A stretch of DNA of 64,000 bases, taken from positions 1,615,001-1,679,000 of the forward strand of contig NZ_AP019807.1 in assembly GCF_007183175.1 (NCBI RefSeq), read 5' to 3'. The position numbers and the translations under genes are program-made. This DNA comes from Microbulbifer sp. GL-2. Its GTDB lineage: Bacteria > Pseudomonadota > Gammaproteobacteria > Pseudomonadales > Cellvibrionaceae. A model generated the notes under the pieces. It made no database searches and was not told the DNA's origin. It saw only the letters and a list, made by a program, of their open reading frames with translations. Shown here in pieces: positions 45,753-53,558 of the stretch. Each line of letters begins with the position of its first letter. The first letter of the stretch is position 1.

Positions 45753-46364
45753 TTACTCGACCTCAAAGTTCTCCGCTGGGCTTTGCAGTGTGCACTGATA
45801 TAAGCGCATACAGACCTGGCCCGCGCGCTTTTCTTTGACCAGCTGCCAGTTGGATAGCGACGACAGGACTGTGTCGCGAGGTGTCTCGATATAGATCAGT
45901 GTCTCCTCAGAGAGATGGCCCTCAAGGGCGCTGAGGCTTTCCTGCCACAGATCCTCGGCAAAGGGGGGGTCGACAAAGATAATGTCGTATTGATTGTTAT
46001 TGCTTGCCAGGAAATCCGCAGCCCTGCAGCTATGCACCTGGGCCCCCTGTGCTTCCAGCAATCGCAGCTGTTCCTTGAGAGTATGCGCGGCATGCGGATT
46101 CAACTCGACAAAATCCACTGAAGAGGCACCACGGGAAAGGGCCTCGAGGCCCAAGGCGCCAGAGCCCGCGAATAGATCCAGGCAGCAGGCACCGGGCAGT
46201 CTGAACTGCAGCCAGTTGAACAGGGTTTCACGCAGGCGGTCGCCGGTGGGCCTGAGTCCCTCCACCGGTGCGAATTGCAATTTCCGGCCACGCCATTGCC
46301 CTCCAATGATACGAAGCTGGGAAAGGGATTGCGGGGTGGGCTTGCGCGATGAACTTCTGGCCAA
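45753..46364 (-). CDS. rsmD: 16S rRNA (guanine966-N2)-methyltransferase RsmD
   Basis: Methylates G966 of 16S rRNA in the 30S subunit. The 203-residue protein has RIIGGQWRGRKLQF and RPTGDRLRETLFNWL at the N-terminus, the SAM loop CLDLFAGSGALGLEALSRGA, and the catalytic DPPF (VDPPFAEDL). The start used is TTG 46364, since no ATG or GTG precedes the conserved region in this frame. It is divergent from ftsY with a 73-base spacer, the standard order. Confidence 0.93.
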   Translation of the reverse strand: MARSSSRKPTPQSLSQLRIIGGQWRGRKLQFAPVEGLRPTGDRLRETLFNWLQFRLPGACCLDLFAGSGALGLEALSRGASSVDFVELNPHAAHTLKEQLRLLEAQGAQVHSCRAADFLASNNNQYDIIFVDPPFAEDLWQESLSALEGHLSEETLIYIETPRDTVLSSLSNWQLVKEKRAGQVCMRLYQCTLQSPAENFEVE

Positions 46365-46437
46365 GGTAACTCTCTACTGGGGGCTTAGCGATGCTAAGAT
46401 TAGCGTCTTTCTGCAAGCGGTACACCCGGATACACGA

Positions 46438-47834
46438 ATGATCTTTGATTTCCTGCGTAAAAAGAAAAAACGCAAGCCTGAACAAAGCGAGCCCCAAGGG
46501 GAGCACGCGGAAGTTGCCGCTTCGTCTGAGGAGCCTTCAGTTGAGCAGGGGCTCCCAACCCACAACCAGCCCCCAACCGACAAAGAGGCCACGGCAGATA
46601 GCCAGGTATCCACAGCTCTCGATCGGGAGCCCCCGACTCCAGATGTTGGAGTCCCGGTACCAGAGCAAAAGCCTCCCGCACCCGAGAAAAAAACTTCCGC
46701 TGCCGAGCACGAGGACTTTGCTGAGGCTCCGGAGCTTTCACCTGCGGGGCAAAAATCGGTAGAAACGACAGAGAAAATAGTTGAGGCAGAGTCTGGGTTA
46801 CTGCCAGCTTTCACAGCAAAGGCACCGGTGGCCGAGCCTGCAGAACGGGTACCCGAACCGGTGGCGAAGCCTGCCCAGGAGCAGGATAAGCCCGCTGGGA
46901 AAAAGAAAGAGGGCTTCTTTGCGCGCATCCGCCGAGGCCTGAGCCGCACCAGCAACCAGTTCGTCGAGGGGATGGGCAACCTTTTTCTCGGCGCCAAGGA
47001 AATCGATGAGGATCTGCTTGAGGAGCTGGAGACCCAATTGCTGATGGCGGATGTGGGCGTTGAGGCCACTAGCGAGATTGTTGAGCGCCTTACCGAGCGT
47101 GTTTCCCGTCGCGAACTTGCCGATGGCGATGCTTTGTACAAGGCCCTGCAACAGGAACTGGCGGAACTGCTTGTGAGTGTCGATGCACCGCTGGCAATCG
47201 ATACCGGCAAGAAGCCTTACGTAATCCTGGTGGTGGGCGTCAACGGCGTTGGCAAGACCACCACAATCGGCAAATTGGCGCATCGCTTTCTCGGGGAGGG
47301 TAAATCGGTCATGCTCGCCGCCGGTGATACTTTCCGCGCCGCTGCGGTAGAACAGCTGCAGGTTTGGGGGCAGCGCCACGATGTGCCTGTGGTGGCCCAG
47401 CATACCGGTGCGGACAGTGCTTCAGTGATTTTTGACGCAGTGCAGTCGGCTCAGGCCCGTGGCATAGACGTGGTAATTGCGGATACTGCGGGGCGTCTAC
47501 ACACCAAATCCAACTTGATGGATGAGTTGACCAAGGTACGCCGGGTAATGGGCAAGCTGGACCCCAGCGCTCCCCACGAAGTGCTGCTGGTGCTGGATGC
47601 AGGTACCGGCCAGAATGCTATCAACCAGGCTTCCCAGTTCCGAGAGGCAGCCGGGGTTACTGGCTTGGTACTCACCAAGCTTGATGGCACGGCCAAAGGG
47701 GGGTGATCTTCGCTCTGGCGCGTCGATTCGGCATCCCGGTGCGCTTTATCGGTGTGGGCGAGCAGGCGGAGGACCTGCAACCTTTCCGCGCGCAAGAATT
47801 CGTCTCTGCGCTGTTTGGCCGCGATATCGCTTGA
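46438..47834 (+). CDS. ftsY: Signal recognition particle receptor FtsY, frame broken by one base
   Basis: GTPase that receives SRP-bound ribosomes at the membrane. About 465 residues if repaired. After a basic start (MIFDFLRKKKKRK) comes a Pro/Glu-rich acidic A domain (to about residue 155), then the NG domain with GVNGVGKTTTIGKLA, DTAGRLHTK and TKLDGTAKGG. The frame stops at TGA 47704 immediately after that motif. One extra G in the G6 run 47698-47703 restores VIFALARRFGIPVRFIGVGE and a C-terminus ending GRDIA (stop 47832-47834). FtsY is essential in E. coli, so a sequencing error is the likeliest cause. Confidence 0.9.
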
Positions 47835-47868
47835 TTGCTGGCATAGGGAATAACAAGAATTAAAAACC

Positions 47869-48555
47869 GTGATCACCTTTGACAATGTGAATAAGCGCTA
47901 CGCATCGGGGCAAGATGCCCTGGTACGTGTCAGCCTGGAGATTCCCCGCGGCGATATGGTGTTCCTTACCGGTCACTCCGGTGCGGGCAAGAGCACCTTA
48001 TTGAGATTGCTTACAGCCATCGAGCGCCCCACCAAGGGCACCATTCTGGTGGCCGGGCAGAACCTCAATCGCCTGCGCAATGGCCAGATCCCATATTACC
48101 GCCGTAACCTGGGCATCGTGTTCCAGAACCACCAACTGCTATTTGATCGCAGTGTCTTCGATAACATCGCCCTGCCCCTGTCTGTGGCTGGCTGCAACCA
48201 GCGTGAGCTGGGGCGCAGGGTGCGCGCGGCGTTGGACAAGGTCGGCCTGCTGCACAAGGAGAATCAGAACCCCATTATGTTGTCTGGTGGAGAGCAACAG
48301 CGGGTGGGCATAGCTCGTGCAGTAGTGAATAAACCAACAATCCTGGTGGCGGATGAGCCAACCGGTAACCTGGACCCACAGCTCTCCCAGGAAATTATGC
48401 AGCTGTTTGCGGACTTTAATGCGGTGGGCGTTACTGTACTGGTGGCGAGTCATGATTTGGAATTGATCGCGCGCATGCGCCGGCGGGTGTTGACCTTGCA
48501 AGCCGGCCAGTTGATTTACGATGGAGTCCCGAGCCGTGAAGCAAACCCAGTCTAA
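47869..48555 (+). CDS. ftsE: Cell division ATP-binding protein FtsE
   Basis: ATPase of the FtsEX complex that controls septal peptidoglycan hydrolases through periplasmic activators. The 228-residue protein has Walker A GHSGAGKST near residue 36, signature LSGGEQQRVGIARA and Walker B ILVADEPTGNLD. The start is GTG 47869, about 35 bases after the repaired ftsY end. Its end overlaps ftsX, which couples their translation. Confidence 0.96.
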   Translation: MITFDNVNKRYASGQDALVRVSLEIPRGDMVFLTGHSGAGKSTLLRLLTAIERPTKGTILVAGQNLNRLRNGQIPYYRRNLGIVFQNHQLLFDRSVFDNIALPLSVAGCNQRELGRRVRAALDKVGLLHKENQNPIMLSGGEQQRVGIARAVVNKPTILVADEPTGNLDPQLSQEIMQLFADFNAVGVTVLVASHDLELIARMRRRVLTLQAGQLIYDGVPSREANPV

Positions 48556-49552
48556 AGCACAGCGGCAGGCTAACCCCGGCGCCGACAAGCGCGTGCGCAA
48601 CACTGGAGCCGTGGTGGCCCGCACCGGTTTTAGCGATCTGTGGCACAGCTGGCTAGGCCATCACCGCCAGGTGGCGTTGGAATCTATACGCCGCTTTTTT
48701 GCCGCACCCATGGCCAGTGCCATGACTGCACTGGTGATTGCTATTGCCCTGGCCCTGCCTGCTGCGCTGCAGTTGGGGCTTGCGAACTTCCAGCGCGCGG
48801 TGGCTGGCTGGGATGGGCAGCCACAGGTCTCGGTCTTCCTGCATAAAAGTGCGCGGGATGCAGCGGTTGAATCCTTCGCTGCAAAACTGCGCAGCGATCC
48901 GGCGATTGCCGAAGTGACCTACATCTCCCCGGAGGAAGCTCTGGCCGAGTTTGAGCAGGCATCCGGGCTTGGTGATGTGCTGGCGGGGCTGGATGCCAAC
49001 CCTTTGCCGGCTGTGCTGTTGCTGCGGCCGAGAGATGCGTATAACAGCGATAAATTGCAGGCCCTGGTGGAGAACTTGCGACAGCAGGCCCTGACCGATT
49101 CCGTGGTGCTTGATCTGGCCTGGGTGCAGCGCCTCACTCAGCTCACAGAGCTGGGGCAGCGGCTCTCTGCCGGACTGGCACTCCTGTTGGCGCTGGGGGT
49201 GGTCCTGGTTGTGGTCAACACCATTCGCCTGCATATCGAGAGTCGCCGCGAGGAGATACTGGTGGTGAAGCTGGTGGGGGGCACCAATGCCTTTGTGCGC
49301 AGGCCTTTCCTCTACAGTGGGCTTTGTTATGGCTTTTTTGGTGGATTGCTGGCCTGGCTACTGCTGCTTGGCGGTGTCTTGTTGTTGTCGGGGCCTATTG
49401 CAGGCCTCTCTTCCAGTTATGGCAGCAACTATATCCTGAAGGGGCCGGGTTTCAGTTACTTTGTCGGCTTGAGTGCTGGCGCTGCTCTGCTTGGATTATT
49501 GGGTGCCTGGTTGGCGACAACTCGGCATATTCGAGCTATAGAACCGACATAA
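48536..49552 (+). CDS. ftsX: Cell division permease-like protein FtsX
   Basis: Inner-membrane partner of FtsE with four membrane helices: one near residue 65, then three in the last 150 residues (LALLLALGVVLVVVNTI; LLAWLLLLGGVLLLSGP; YFVGLSAGAALLGLLGAWLA). Between the first and second is the periplasmic loop that activates amidases (about 85-200). A roughly 45-residue basic cytoplasmic extension precedes the first helix. GTG 48536 has GGAG nine bases upstream and is preferred over ATG 48521. It overlaps ftsE by 20 bases. Confidence 0.94.
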   Translation: MKQTQSKAQRQANPGADKRVRNTGAVVARTGFSDLWHSWLGHHRQVALESIRRFFAAPMASAMTALVIAIALALPAALQLGLANFQRAVAGWDGQPQVSVFLHKSARDAAVESFAAKLRSDPAIAEVTYISPEEALAEFEQASGLGDVLAGLDANPLPAVLLLRPRDAYNSDKLQALVENLRQQALTDSVVLDLAWVQRLTQLTELGQRLSAGLALLLALGVVLVVVNTIRLHIESRREEILVVKLVGGTNAFVRRPFLYSGLCYGFFGGLLAWLLLLGGVLLLSGPIAGLSSSYGSNYILKGPGFSYFVGLSAGAALLGLLGAWLATTRHIRAIEPT

Positions 49553-49601
49553 CCATGCGCTCGTATCAAGAAGCGTAAAGCCGCTGCCCTACCGGGAACC
49601 C

Positions 49602-49619
49602 GAGGGCATGTAGGCCCTC
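49602..49619 (+). terminator. Possible weak hairpin after ftsX
   Basis: GAGGGC (49602-49607) and GCCCTC (49614-49619) form a 6-bp stem around ATGTAG. There is no T tract, so it may only attenuate ftsX-rpoH read-through. Confidence 0.3.
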
Positions 49620-49663
49620 TAATCGATCGCAATACAATGGAATACGGCATGTGGCGGCGGACT

Positions 49664-49692
49664 TTCTTATCCGCCGGTGCAAGTGCTACACT
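49664..49692 (+). promoter_or_regulatory. Predicted sigma-70 promoter of rpoH
   Basis: -35 TTCTTA (49664-49669), a 17-base spacer, -10 TACACT (49687-49692) with extended TGC. Transcription would start near 49699, leaving a leader of about 75 bases before ATG 49775. The ribosome site GAGAGGAGAG lies just upstream of the start. Confidence 0.45.
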
Positions 49693-49774
49693 GAGTCCAG
49701 CTTGTCGCCGGAAACAGTATCTGACGACAGCGGCCGGTAGGACCGGCCGACTAATAATGAGAGGAGAGACCTGA

Positions 49775-50629
49775 ATGGGAACCAGCCTACAGCCAGTGCA
49801 TACGCTGTCTCCGGGCGCCAACCTGGGAGCTTATATCCAGACGGTCAGCGGCTTTGATGTGCTGACTGCTGAGGAGGAAAAGCGCCTGGCAGAAGACCTC
49901 TACTACCGCGAAGATATCAATGCGGCACGGCAACTGGTGATGTCTCACCTGCGCTTTGTGGTACACATTGCCAAATCCTATTCTGGTTACGGCCTCAACC
50001 AGGCCGATCTGGTTCAGGAAGGTAATGTTGGCCTGATGAAAGCCGTCAAGCGCTTTAACCCTGAAAAGGGTGTGCGTCTGGTTTCATTTGCGGTTCACTG
50101 GATCAAAGCCGAGATCCACGAATTTATCCTGCGCAATTGGCGTATTGTGAAGATCGCCACCACCAAGGCGCAGCGCAAGCTCTTCTTTAACCTGCGTGGA
50201 CAAAAGAAGAAGCTGGCCTGGCTCAGCAATGATGAAGCCAAGGCTGTGGCAAAAGATTTAAATGTGGATGTTACCCAGGTCCAAGAAATGGAGGGTCGTC
50301 TCGCAGCTCACGATGCCGCATTTGATGCCGGCGCGGATGACGATGACGATACTGCTTGGCAGGCCCCTGCACACTATCTGGAAGACCGCAGTTTCGACCC
50401 TGCTGCCCAGCTGGAGCGTGATAATTGGCAGGAGACCAATCTCAGCAGTCTCGCCAGCGCCATGGAGCAGCTGGATGAGCGCAGCCGCGATATTATCCAG
50501 GCGCGCTGGCTGACTGAAGATAAGTCCACCTTGCACGAATTGGCAGACAAGTATGGTGTTTCCGCTGAGCGCATCCGCCAGCTGGAAAAGAACGCTATGA
50601 AGAAAGTGCGTGCGGCCATGGAGGCCTGA
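49775..50629 (+). CDS. rpoH: RNA polymerase sigma-32 factor RpoH
   Basis: Heat-shock sigma factor, 284 residues. Region 2 contains HLRFVVHIAKSYSGYGLNQADLVQEGNVGLMKAVKRF and the -10 recognition segment VSFAVHWIKAEIHEFILRNWRIVK. The RpoH box QRKLFFNLRG, which separates it from other group-3 sigmas, is present. Region 4.2 is TLHELADKYGVSAERIRQLEKNAMKKVRA. It follows ftsX as in most gammaproteobacteria and has its own promoter and terminator. Confidence 0.97.
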   Translation: MGTSLQPVHTLSPGANLGAYIQTVSGFDVLTAEEEKRLAEDLYYREDINAARQLVMSHLRFVVHIAKSYSGYGLNQADLVQEGNVGLMKAVKRFNPEKGVRLVSFAVHWIKAEIHEFILRNWRIVKIATTKAQRKLFFNLRGQKKKLAWLSNDEAKAVAKDLNVDVTQVQEMEGRLAAHDAAFDAGADDDDDTAWQAPAHYLEDRSFDPAAQLERDNWQETNLSSLASAMEQLDERSRDIIQARWLTEDKSTLHELADKYGVSAERIRQLEKNAMKKVRAAMEA

Positions 50630-50653
50630 ACCGGCATCTTTGTCATTCGGTAG

Positions 50654-50680
50654 AAAACCGCGCAGTAGCGCGGTTTTTTT
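50654..50680 (+). terminator. Intrinsic terminator of rpoH
   Basis: AAAACCGCGC (50654-50663) and GCGCGGTTTT (50668-50677) form a 10-bp stem around AGTA, ending in a run of seven T. It begins 25 bases after the rpoH stop. Confidence 0.93.
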
Positions 50681-50740
50681 ATTTCTGTATTTATCGATTT
50701 CCTGTATCTACTCAGGATGGCAACTGTTGAGGGATAAATA

Positions 50741-51118
50741 ATGGCAAAACTTTACCTGATGCTCGCCGCACTGTTCGGCGCCAGCGGTGTTGCCTTAGGT
50801 GCCTTTGGCGCCCACGGCCTGCGCGATAAGGTGACAGAGAATCTATTGGAGGCCTATAAGACTGGAGTGCAGTACCAGATGTTCCATGCCCTTGCGTTGC
50901 TTGGTGTGGCTCTGTTGATCCAGAACTGGGGTGTGCGTTTGTCACTCACCCTGAGCGGAGCCTTCTTTGTATTTGGCGTAGTATTTTTTTCCGGCAGCCT
51001 CTACGCCCTCGCCCTTGGAGGGCCGCGGTGGCTGGGACCTGTCACACCGATTGGTGGGACCCTGATGATTGCTGGTTGGATTGTACTGTTAATTGCCGCT
51101 GCAAATTCCTCCAAATAG
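50741..51118 (+). CDS. DUF423 family membrane protein (YgdD-like)
   Basis: A 125-residue protein of four membrane helices. The family signature GASGVALGAFGAHGL is near residue 9, and YQMFHALALLGVALL is near residue 46. DUF423 proteins are common and poorly characterised; no function is assigned here. A GGGATAAATA stretch precedes ATG 50741. Confidence 0.88.
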   Translation: MAKLYLMLAALFGASGVALGAFGAHGLRDKVTENLLEAYKTGVQYQMFHALALLGVALLIQNWGVRLSLTLSGAFFVFGVVFFSGSLYALALGGPRWLGPVTPIGGTLMIAGWIVLLIAAANSSK

Positions 51119-51206
51119 TGGAGACCGGATTCATTTTTGAGTCAGCGCCCGGTATATCCCAATTCCCGAATAAGAGAAAACCGTTTCGCATAAGAGGTCG
51201 CGAAGA

Positions 51207-51998
51207 ATGCAAGACGAATCCGCGGAAGAGTTCCCCTACCGCACCGAGTACAAGAAAAAGTCCATCCGTAGTTATGTGATCCGCGCAGGGCGAATGACGG
51301 AAGGGCAACGCCGCGCTTTTGATACCTACTGGGGGCAGTTTGGCTTGTCCCTGTTTGATGGTCCTATCAATCCGAGTGAAGTTTTCGGGCGTGAGGCCCC
51401 GCTGGTTCTGGAAATCGGTTTTGGTATGGGAGACTCCCTGCTCGCGATGGCACAGGCGGAGCCCGACAAGAATTTTATTGGTATCGAGGTACACCCTCCC
51501 GGTGTCGGCAGGTTAATTAACAGTGCCGGTAAAGCTGGGGTGGAAAACCTACGTGTTTATATGGCTGACGCTGTAGACGTTCTCAACGATTGCATCGGTG
51601 AGGGTATAGTGGATAGGTTCCAATTATATTTTCCCGACCCTTGGCACAAGAAAAAGCATCACAAGCGTCGCATTGTTCAGCAGGATTTTGTGCGTCTGAT
51701 TTGCGCCAAATTAAGAACCGCCGGACTAATGCATATGGCGACAGACTGGCAGAACTATGCCGAGCATATGCTGGAAGTGCTGCAGGCGGAGCAGCTGTTA
51801 GAAAATACATCCGCCAACAATGACTATGTTGAGCGACCCGAGTGGCGCCCGGAAACCAAATTCGAACGCCGCGGCCAACGCCTGGGCCACGGTGTTTGGG
51901 ATTTGGTATATCGGCGTTTACCCGGTGAAATACCCGTTCAGGGAGTGGCTAGCACAGAGAGTGAGGTCGGTTCCGCTCATGATGCCGATGGTGAATAG
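51207..51998 (+). CDS. trmB: tRNA (guanine46-N7)-methyltransferase TrmB
   Basis: Makes m7G46 in tRNA. The 263-residue protein has the basic N-terminal RSYVIRAGRMTEGQRRAF, the SAM loop LVLEIGFGMGDSLL near residue 70, IGIEVHPPGVG, and the catalytic/tRNA-contact motif YFPDPWHKKKHHKRRIVQ. The C-terminal segment has TKFERRGQRLGHGVWDLVYRR. The final 25 residues are a non-conserved tail. AGAGG-like purines lie ahead of ATG 51207. Confidence 0.96.
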   Translation: MQDESAEEFPYRTEYKKKSIRSYVIRAGRMTEGQRRAFDTYWGQFGLSLFDGPINPSEVFGREAPLVLEIGFGMGDSLLAMAQAEPDKNFIGIEVHPPGVGRLINSAGKAGVENLRVYMADAVDVLNDCIGEGIVDRFQLYFPDPWHKKKHHKRRIVQQDFVRLICAKLRTAGLMHMATDWQNYAEHMLEVLQAEQLLENTSANNDYVERPEWRPETKFERRGQRLGHGVWDLVYRRLPGEIPVQGVASTESEVGSAHDADGE

Positions 51999-52517
51999 CC
52001 TCTAGTATTTAGAGCAAGAGTATGATCACTGGTGATATTACCAGCGTCGCCAGTGATCAGCTTTGAAATATTGCCGTCTCTACAAAATCACCTGCCAATT
52101 CTTTTTTGGCAGTTTCCAACCTTCTCTATCTCCCTGACATCAGAGATTCTGTAGAGCAACCCTGCAGTAACTTATCCAGTTTGCAAGCACAATACTGTTT
52201 TGTGTACCGGCAAAATATTGCATGCAGAACCGCCGAAGGTACTGTTTGTTAATGGCCGTGAATGCCAATACAGGGCTGGGGTGGCATTGTCGAGTTCATA
52301 AAAAAGTCCTGTAGTTGCCTTATCGTCGGCATCGGTTATCTCTCCTGTCTTTATCGCTATCTTTTTCTATTTCCAGTCTATGATGCTAATACTGGGCGAG
52401 GCATTAAATACGAATTCGTATTAAGAGTACTTAAAAAATATACCAATAAATTCGATTTTGTTACTAAGTGCCCATTCGAATAAAAGCCTTGGGGGGTTAG
52501 TTCGAAAAGGAATTTCG
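51999..52517. other. AT-rich spacer without a convincing gene (519 bases)
   Basis: Between trmB and the outer-membrane protein gene. It contains a strong stem-loop at 52023-52059 (listed separately) and otherwise AT-rich sequence. A 73-codon frame at 52262-52483 has no ribosome site and no recognisable family, so it is not called as a gene. The promoter of the downstream gene is probably within 52380-52500, but I see no clean pair of hexamers. Confidence 0.55.
52023..52059 (+). repeat. Stem-loop with alternative pairings after trmB
   Basis: TGATCACTGG (52023-52032) is perfectly complementary to CCAGTGATCA (52050-52059). Inside it, CTGGT (52029-52033) can instead pair with ACCAG (52040-52044), so two exclusive structures share bases. 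It lies 24 bases after the trmB stop and has no T tract. It may be an RNA-end or processing structure. Confidence 0.6.
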
Positions 52518-53405
52518 GTGTCTCTAATGAGAAAGCGTCTCTCGCTTCTTTCAACTTTGTATGGCGTTTTATTTTTTCTTCTTTTTATAAGTTCAGGGGC
52601 CTCTGCTGATTTTGTTGGCACACTGAATCTCTATACCAATGGCGGTAAACATTGGTTTAACAGTGACCGACTAAATGGGACACCCTTTCATGGATTAAAA
52701 CTGCGGGACACCACTGGTGGCGGTGGTGGCCTGGGGTTCAATATGACCAACTACTGGGCCATGGAGGGAGTGGTTGATTACTTTGTCGTGAATGTAGATG
52801 AAATTCCTGAAAAGGTTGAAGTATACAATTACCATTTGGACCTGCTTTATCAATTTGGTGGCCAGTTCTGCGGCGACTTTTGCTGGCAACCCTACGTAGC
52901 TTTCGGGATTGGCGAAATTCGTATTAACTACGATGATGCACCAAAAAAACATTACAGGGATAAAGACGGCAAGTATCGTTATGACTGTGATTACAAACGA
53001 AAAGATCCCTATACGCACCTCTACCCAAAGTACGTCTGTAATTGGCATGATAGCCAGACTATGGTCAATCTGGGTATTGGAGTGAAATACAGCCTGGGTC
53101 CTCGTTGGCAGGCACGGGCTGATATACGTCTCTTTCAAGGGGTGGAAGAGGGTGGCCTGGATGGATTTGCCAGTGTCGCGGTAGGCTATCAGTGGCTTGA
53201 GTATCCGGATTTTTGGTATGACGAGGATGCCGACAGTGTGATTGATGCGACAGACCAATGCCCACAGACACCGGTTGGTGTAGATGTGGGGCCCGATGGC
53301 TGCCCAATCGATTCAGACTTCGATGGCGTACCGACCTATATAGACCAGTGTCCGAATACACCAATTGGTATTGCGGTGGATGAATATGGTTGTATCCGCA
53401 GCTAG
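52518..53405 (+). CDS. Outer-membrane beta-barrel protein with thrombospondin type 3 repeats
   Basis: A 295-residue exported protein. The signal sequence (about 1-30, cut near ASA-DF) leads to a barrel-like domain with OmpW/OprF-type strands (about 30-235) ending VAVGYQWLEYPDFWYDE. Two calcium-binding TSP3 repeats follow (DEDADSVIDATDQCPQTP and DSDFDGVPTYIDQCPNTP). Such repeats usually lead into an OmpA peptidoglycan-binding domain, but the protein stops there. Extra cysteines occur in the barrel (FCGDFC, YDCDY, YVCNW). GTG 52518 has AAGG seven bases upstream; ATG 52527 is the alternative. Confidence 0.75.
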   Translation: MSLMRKRLSLLSTLYGVLFFLLFISSGASADFVGTLNLYTNGGKHWFNSDRLNGTPFHGLKLRDTTGGGGGLGFNMTNYWAMEGVVDYFVVNVDEIPEKVEVYNYHLDLLYQFGGQFCGDFCWQPYVAFGIGEIRINYDDAPKKHYRDKDGKYRYDCDYKRKDPYTHLYPKYVCNWHDSQTMVNLGIGVKYSLGPRWQARADIRLFQGVEEGGLDGFASVAVGYQWLEYPDFWYDEDADSVIDATDQCPQTPVGVDVGPDGCPIDSDFDGVPTYIDQCPNTPIGIAVDEYGCIRS

Positions 53406-53558
53406 AAATTGGCGGCTTCCACTTTCTTAGGAAAACCGCCATCCGCTGGTGCCACCCAGAAAAGGGATGCCTGTGATGTAACTTTATGATGGCAGTTTCA
53501 GGTACAGTATCAGGGCAAAGCGCCCCTCCAAGGCTGTAAGAATCGGTGAGTAGAGGTA

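Noticed and set aside
45994..46437. N-terminal extension of the ftsY frame
   Set aside because: The frame is open upstream of ATG 46438 only because it lies antisense to rsmD; FtsY proteins begin near the basic MIFDFLRKKKK segment.
47698..47834. Programmed frameshifting as the explanation for ftsY
   Set aside because: There is no known precedent in ftsY, and the same one-G defect in two other genes favours sequencing error.
52262..52483. 73-codon frame before the TSP3 barrel gene
   Set aside because: No ribosome site, no family match, atypical composition, and it overlaps the likely promoter region of the next gene.
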